Below, piece by piece: positions 5,935-8,336 of a DNA stretch of 8,336 bases. Under the pieces are notes generated by a model, which was given only the letters and a program-made list of their open reading frames with translations, had not been told where the DNA came from and searched no databases. The stretch covers positions 1-8,336 of the forward strand of contig JAQIDD010000373.1 in NCBI GenBank assembly GCA_027858215.1, read 5' to 3'. A program made the position numbers and the translations under genes. The stretch is from Candidatus Delongbacteria bacterium. GTDB lineage: Bacteria > Bacteroidota > Bacteroidia > Bacteroidales > ML635J-15. How positions within the stretch are numbered: the first letter of the stretch is position 1; every line of letters begins with the position of its first letter.

Positions 5935-7264
5935 CATTTATATCCCTGAGCATTTCTACCAGGAAAAAAAATATACCATGTATGTTCTGACCGAAGTGTT
6001 GTTGAAACTTCCTGTACAATTTATCATGAGTAACGATTAGTATTTGCACATTTCAGTGCCGGGAAAAGGTGATATTGCGATAAAAGATGGTTTCTTTTCC
6101 GGATTTGACAACGACGTGTCCTATTTGAAAGCATCCAGTCTTCCTTCATTGCCCATGTTTCTGTCACATGAATTTACCACAGATTAAACCCTGCCTTTCT
6201 TTTTTGGCAACGATAAGCTTTAAAAAAATGGGAATAAGGTAATTATTTATGCTGATGTTGTTTCCACGGTATTTTTTCTGTTGTCAAGATGGGAGGAATA
6301 TGTGCGACCGGAAAGGGATAAATTCATGCGTTTCCCGGGGCATTTATCGTTTTTGCAAAGGCATAAATTGCATTACCGTCCCATCGTCAATGAAACCTCT
6401 TTTTTTCTGCTTAAGGTTTTGAAATCCATTGGTTTTGCTTATGATGATTCATTATTGCCGCATTTTGAAATCAAACCAACGCACGATGTGGATCACATAC
6501 TGCGCTTTAAGGGATTGAAAAAAACACTTAAAACCATAGCGGGTGATATGGTGTTGAGGAAAAACCCCGGCGAAATGATGCGAAGTATCAAGCAAGCCGG
6601 AAATGTACGCAGAGGCAGGCAGGCCGACCCTTTTGATTGTTTTGATTCCATGATGCATATGGCTGAAAAAAACAACCTGCGTTCGACTTTCTATTTTATT
6701 CCTGCTATCCGGGGTGAAGCTGATTTTCATTACGATATACATTCGGATGTCATTAAAAACAAGATTGACAGAATTGCGAAACGCGGGCACAACATTGGCA
6801 TACATGCTTCAAGGAATGCAGCTGGCAATCCGGAGCAGTTCGGTGAAGAACTATCTCGTCTCAATGATATTGCAGGTAATATAAGTGAAGGGCGTCACCA
6901 TTATTTGTTCTTTAAGATACCTGAAACCTGGCAGATGTGGAACGATGCCGGGCTAAAAAGGGATTTAAGCATGTGTTATGAAAATGATGGTGGATTTAGA
7001 TGTGGTATAGCGTCGGAATTTCCTGTTTATGATGTGATTAACAGAAAACAGTTGAAGCTGTACGAACAGCCAACCATTGTTATGGAACAGGCCTTAAAAC
7101 GTAGCAGCCATGGATTAAATGATTTTCGAGAAAGGTTTCTGACTCTGAAATCCACCGTGAAAAAATACCATGGTCAGTTTGTGTTTTTATGGCATCAGGA
7201 TAATTTTAAACGATACGAATGGAGGGATTATGAGCATATCTATCCCGGAATATTAAAGCAATAG
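5927..7264 (+). pseudogene. Polysaccharide deacetylase (DUF7033-type N-terminal domain plus NodB-like domain) with three in-frame stops
   Basis: One reading frame runs from ATG 5927 (MLDIYIPEHFYQEKKYTMYV) to TAG 7262-7264. At 445 codons it is a normal length for this family, but it is interrupted by TAG at 6038-6040 (codon 38), TAA at 6185-6187 (codon 87) and TAA at 6221-6223 (codon 99). There is no frame change: segments between the stops read as family-like protein, such as YLHISVPGKGDIAIKDGFF, then TLPFFFGNDKL, then KVIIYADVVSTVFFLLSRWE. Each stop is one substitution from a sense codon (CAG, or CAA/GAA/AAA). The ATG sits 8 bp inside the end of the acyltransferase gene, the natural place for a coupled start. 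The intact product would remove acetyl groups from an amino sugar of the glycan. As read, full-length protein cannot be made without readthrough, so I call it a pseudogene. Confidence 0.85.
6281..7264 (+). CDS. Open remainder of the broken deacetylase gene: NodB-like catalytic domain
   Basis: This part of the preceding gene stays open after its last internal stop and carries the whole catalytic domain. Using codon numbers from 5927, it has SRWEEYVRPERDKF (120-133), the metal/acid-base motif THDVDH (185-190, Asp187 and Asp189), the beta strand STFYFIPA (253-260), GIHAS with His293 and, near the end, FVFLWHQDNF (His423). These match the family's catalytic layout. The open frame begins just after 6223; the nominal TTG at 6281 has no visible ribosome site, and the first ATG is 6326. 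Reinitiation after the internal stops could make a protein lacking the N-terminal domain, but nothing in the sequence shows that it does. Its conservation suggests the stops are recent. TAG 7262-7264 directly abuts the next ATG. Confidence 0.7.
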   Translation: MSRWEEYVRPERDKFMRFPGHLSFLQRHKLHYRPIVNETSFFLLKVLKSIGFAYDDSLLPHFEIKPTHDVDHILRFKGLKKTLKTIAGDMVLRKNPGEMMRSIKQAGNVRRGRQADPFDCFDSMMHMAEKNNLRSTFYFIPAIRGEADFHYDIHSDVIKNKIDRIAKRGHNIGIHASRNAAGNPEQFGEELSRLNDIAGNISEGRHHYLFFKIPETWQMWNDAGLKRDLSMCYENDGGFRCGIASEFPVYDVINRKQLKLYEQPTIVMEQALKRSSHGLNDFRERFLTLKSTVKKYHGQFVFLWHQDNFKRYEWRDYEHIYPGILKQ

Positions 7265-8266
7265 ATGAATGTAATTTTTTACATATATCTGTTTTCAGGT
7301 ATCCTGAAAGTGATCATGAAATTTTATGGCATCCATCTGCCCATCGATTTAACGGCATTGACAGGTGCTGTTCTGTCAATTGATGTGCTTTATCATCTTT
7401 TAAAAAGAGCCATTTCCGGCTCGCCATTCCACAAATCGGTATTGTACCCTTTGATTATGCTTCTGGTTTTTACTGGCTGGATGGTTTTCACCCTTGCTTA
7501 CACCCCTTCAGAATCTTACAGTAAAGCTAAATTGTTTTATTTCGCAACGAACATCGTGGCCTTTGCTTACCCTTTATTTCATGTAAAAATCAACATCAAC
7601 AAAATGCTAAGGTATTTTGTGTTGGGTTTTGCCATCATCACCTTTTGGTATGTGCCCATATTAGTCCATTACATCAACACTCCCGAATTGCATGCTTTAC
7701 AGCGATACAACAGTGTTTTTAATTTATACCTGGTTATCGGTTTATACAGTGGTTTTTCTGTTATTTTGCTGGCAATCCGCCCCAAACTTTTTAAATATGC
7801 TTTGTTCAGGGCTTTTTTGCTGATATTTCTTCTCATCAGCTTGTTCCTTTCCGGGGCAAGGGCATCCATCATAATAACCTTGTTGTTGCTACTTGTGATA
7901 TTATTTGAACGTGCCTTTGTGTTTTTCATCAATGCAGGTAAGATGAATCAAAGTAAGATGGTTATGAATGGCTTTTTGACACTCTTTATCATAACCGGGA
8001 TTTTGGTTGTAAGCGTTTTGTTTTCAGGCAAAATTAATACCTTGGCAAGCCGCAGTGTAAAACGTTTTGATATACTTGTAAACTCATTAAATATTGCGAC
8101 TCCTGAAAACAAACGTTTTGAGCAATTGGAATTCAGCCTGGACAAAATAAATGAATCCGCTTCAAGTGTTGTTCATGGTTATGGCATAGGAAGTTATGGT
8201 GTTATCGAATCTGGAAAAGATGCAAGGGCTTATCCGCATAATTTTATTCTTGAAATTTATATATAA
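7265..8266 (+). CDS. Wzy/WaaL-like O-antigen polymerase or ligase, apparently C-terminally truncated
   Basis: A multi-pass inner-membrane protein that would polymerise glycan repeat units in the periplasm or ligate them to lipid A-core. At least nine hydrophobic segments occur between residues 1 and 256, roughly 1-20, 28-46, 58-79, 88-106, 114-137, 148-171, 177-197, 201-223 and 233-256. FLSGARAS (194-201) matches the S-G-[SA]-R motif of the O-antigen ligase family. A large periplasmic loop follows with the family pattern RFEQLEFSLDKI (284-295), VVHGYGIGSYG (302-312) and RAYPHNFILEIYI (321-333). Relatives continue past P-H-N-x-x-L-E into a Gly-rich turn and several more membrane helices (commonly about 400 residues or more); here TAA 8264-8266 ends the frame at residue 333. 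The ATG abuts the deacetylase stop. Polymerase and ligase cannot be told apart from sequence alone. Confidence 0.83.
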   Translation: MNVIFYIYLFSGILKVIMKFYGIHLPIDLTALTGAVLSIDVLYHLLKRAISGSPFHKSVLYPLIMLLVFTGWMVFTLAYTPSESYSKAKLFYFATNIVAFAYPLFHVKININKMLRYFVLGFAIITFWYVPILVHYINTPELHALQRYNSVFNLYLVIGLYSGFSVILLAIRPKLFKYALFRAFLLIFLLISLFLSGARASIIITLLLLLVILFERAFVFFINAGKMNQSKMVMNGFLTLFIITGILVVSVLFSGKINTLASRSVKRFDILVNSLNIATPENKRFEQLEFSLDKINESASSVVHGYGIGSYGVIESGKDARAYPHNFILEIYI

Positions 8267-8336
8267 AAAACCAATTAGATTTTTTGGATAAAAACATATT
8301 TGTTTGTATAATTTCTAATAATGGACCCTTTGAAAT
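8267..8336. other. AT-rich window end, no gene assignable
   Basis: Seventy bases follow the stop of the truncated polymerase/ligase gene. Its own frame meets further stops (TAG 8276-8278 and TAA 8309-8311), so no continuation is visible. Frame 1 is open from 8254 to the window end and reads DKNIFVCIISNNGPFE near the end, which could be the start of a new gene from TTG 8284. TTGGAT (8285-8290) and TATAAT (8307-8312) are 16 bp apart and resemble a sigma70-type promoter, but that class is not the norm in Bacteroidota. Confidence 0.3.

Noticed and set aside
5927..6223. Stop-codon reassignment (TAA/TAG read as an amino acid) to explain the internal stops
   Set aside because: The intact neighbouring genes have no in-frame TAA or TAG and end normally in TAA or TGA, so a general recoding is unsupported.

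Overview
The window looks like a chromosomal piece from a member of the Bacteroidota. The supports are a Pif1-type helicase whose lysine-rich tail ends in a helix-turn-helix region (an arrangement I know from that phylum), starts without clear Shine-Dalgarno sequences, AT-leaning DNA, and a polysaccharide deacetylase with the N-terminal domain common in Bacteroidota surface-glycan loci. No RNA gene, CRISPR array or recognisable transposase is visible.

Layout. (1) 1-1970, + strand: a Pif1/RecD2-like helicase that enters from upstream. Its core is in frame 1 and its C-terminal region is in frame 3, so the gene looks broken by one missing base near 1330-1338. (2) 1971-2217: a convergent intergenic stretch with a short ORF fragment interrupted by one stop codon. 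(3) 2218-3602, - strand: a coupled pair, a MaoC-fold enoyl-CoA hydratase and then a CitE-type CoA-ester lyase, overlapping by ATGA. (4) 3603-3743: the spacer between divergent genes, with a perfect 6-bp inverted repeat. (5) 3744-8266, + strand: a tight surface-polysaccharide operon of a Wzx-like flippase, an AAC(3)-fold N-acyltransferase, a polysaccharide deacetylase and a Wzy/WaaL-like membrane protein. Junctions are 7 bp apart, overlapping by 8 bp, and directly abutting. (6) 8267-8336: an AT-rich end of unknown content.

How it fits together. The + strand operon would move a lipid-linked oligosaccharide across the inner membrane (Wzx), polymerise or ligate it (Wzy/WaaL-like) and tailor amino-sugar acyl groups (deacetylase and acyltransferase). 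The hydratase/lyase pair would hydrate a C4-C5 enoyl-CoA and cleave the resulting hydroxyacyl-CoA; its link to the glycan operon is unproven.

The striking feature is gene damage. The helicase is frameshifted. The deacetylase has three in-frame stops in its N-terminal third but no frame change. The polymerase/ligase stops just after its conserved PHN motif. The lyase, hydratase, flippase and acyltransferase are intact. I see locus decay or partial replacement, or sequence error at some sites, rather than a new system. None of the intact genes needs stop-codon reassignment.
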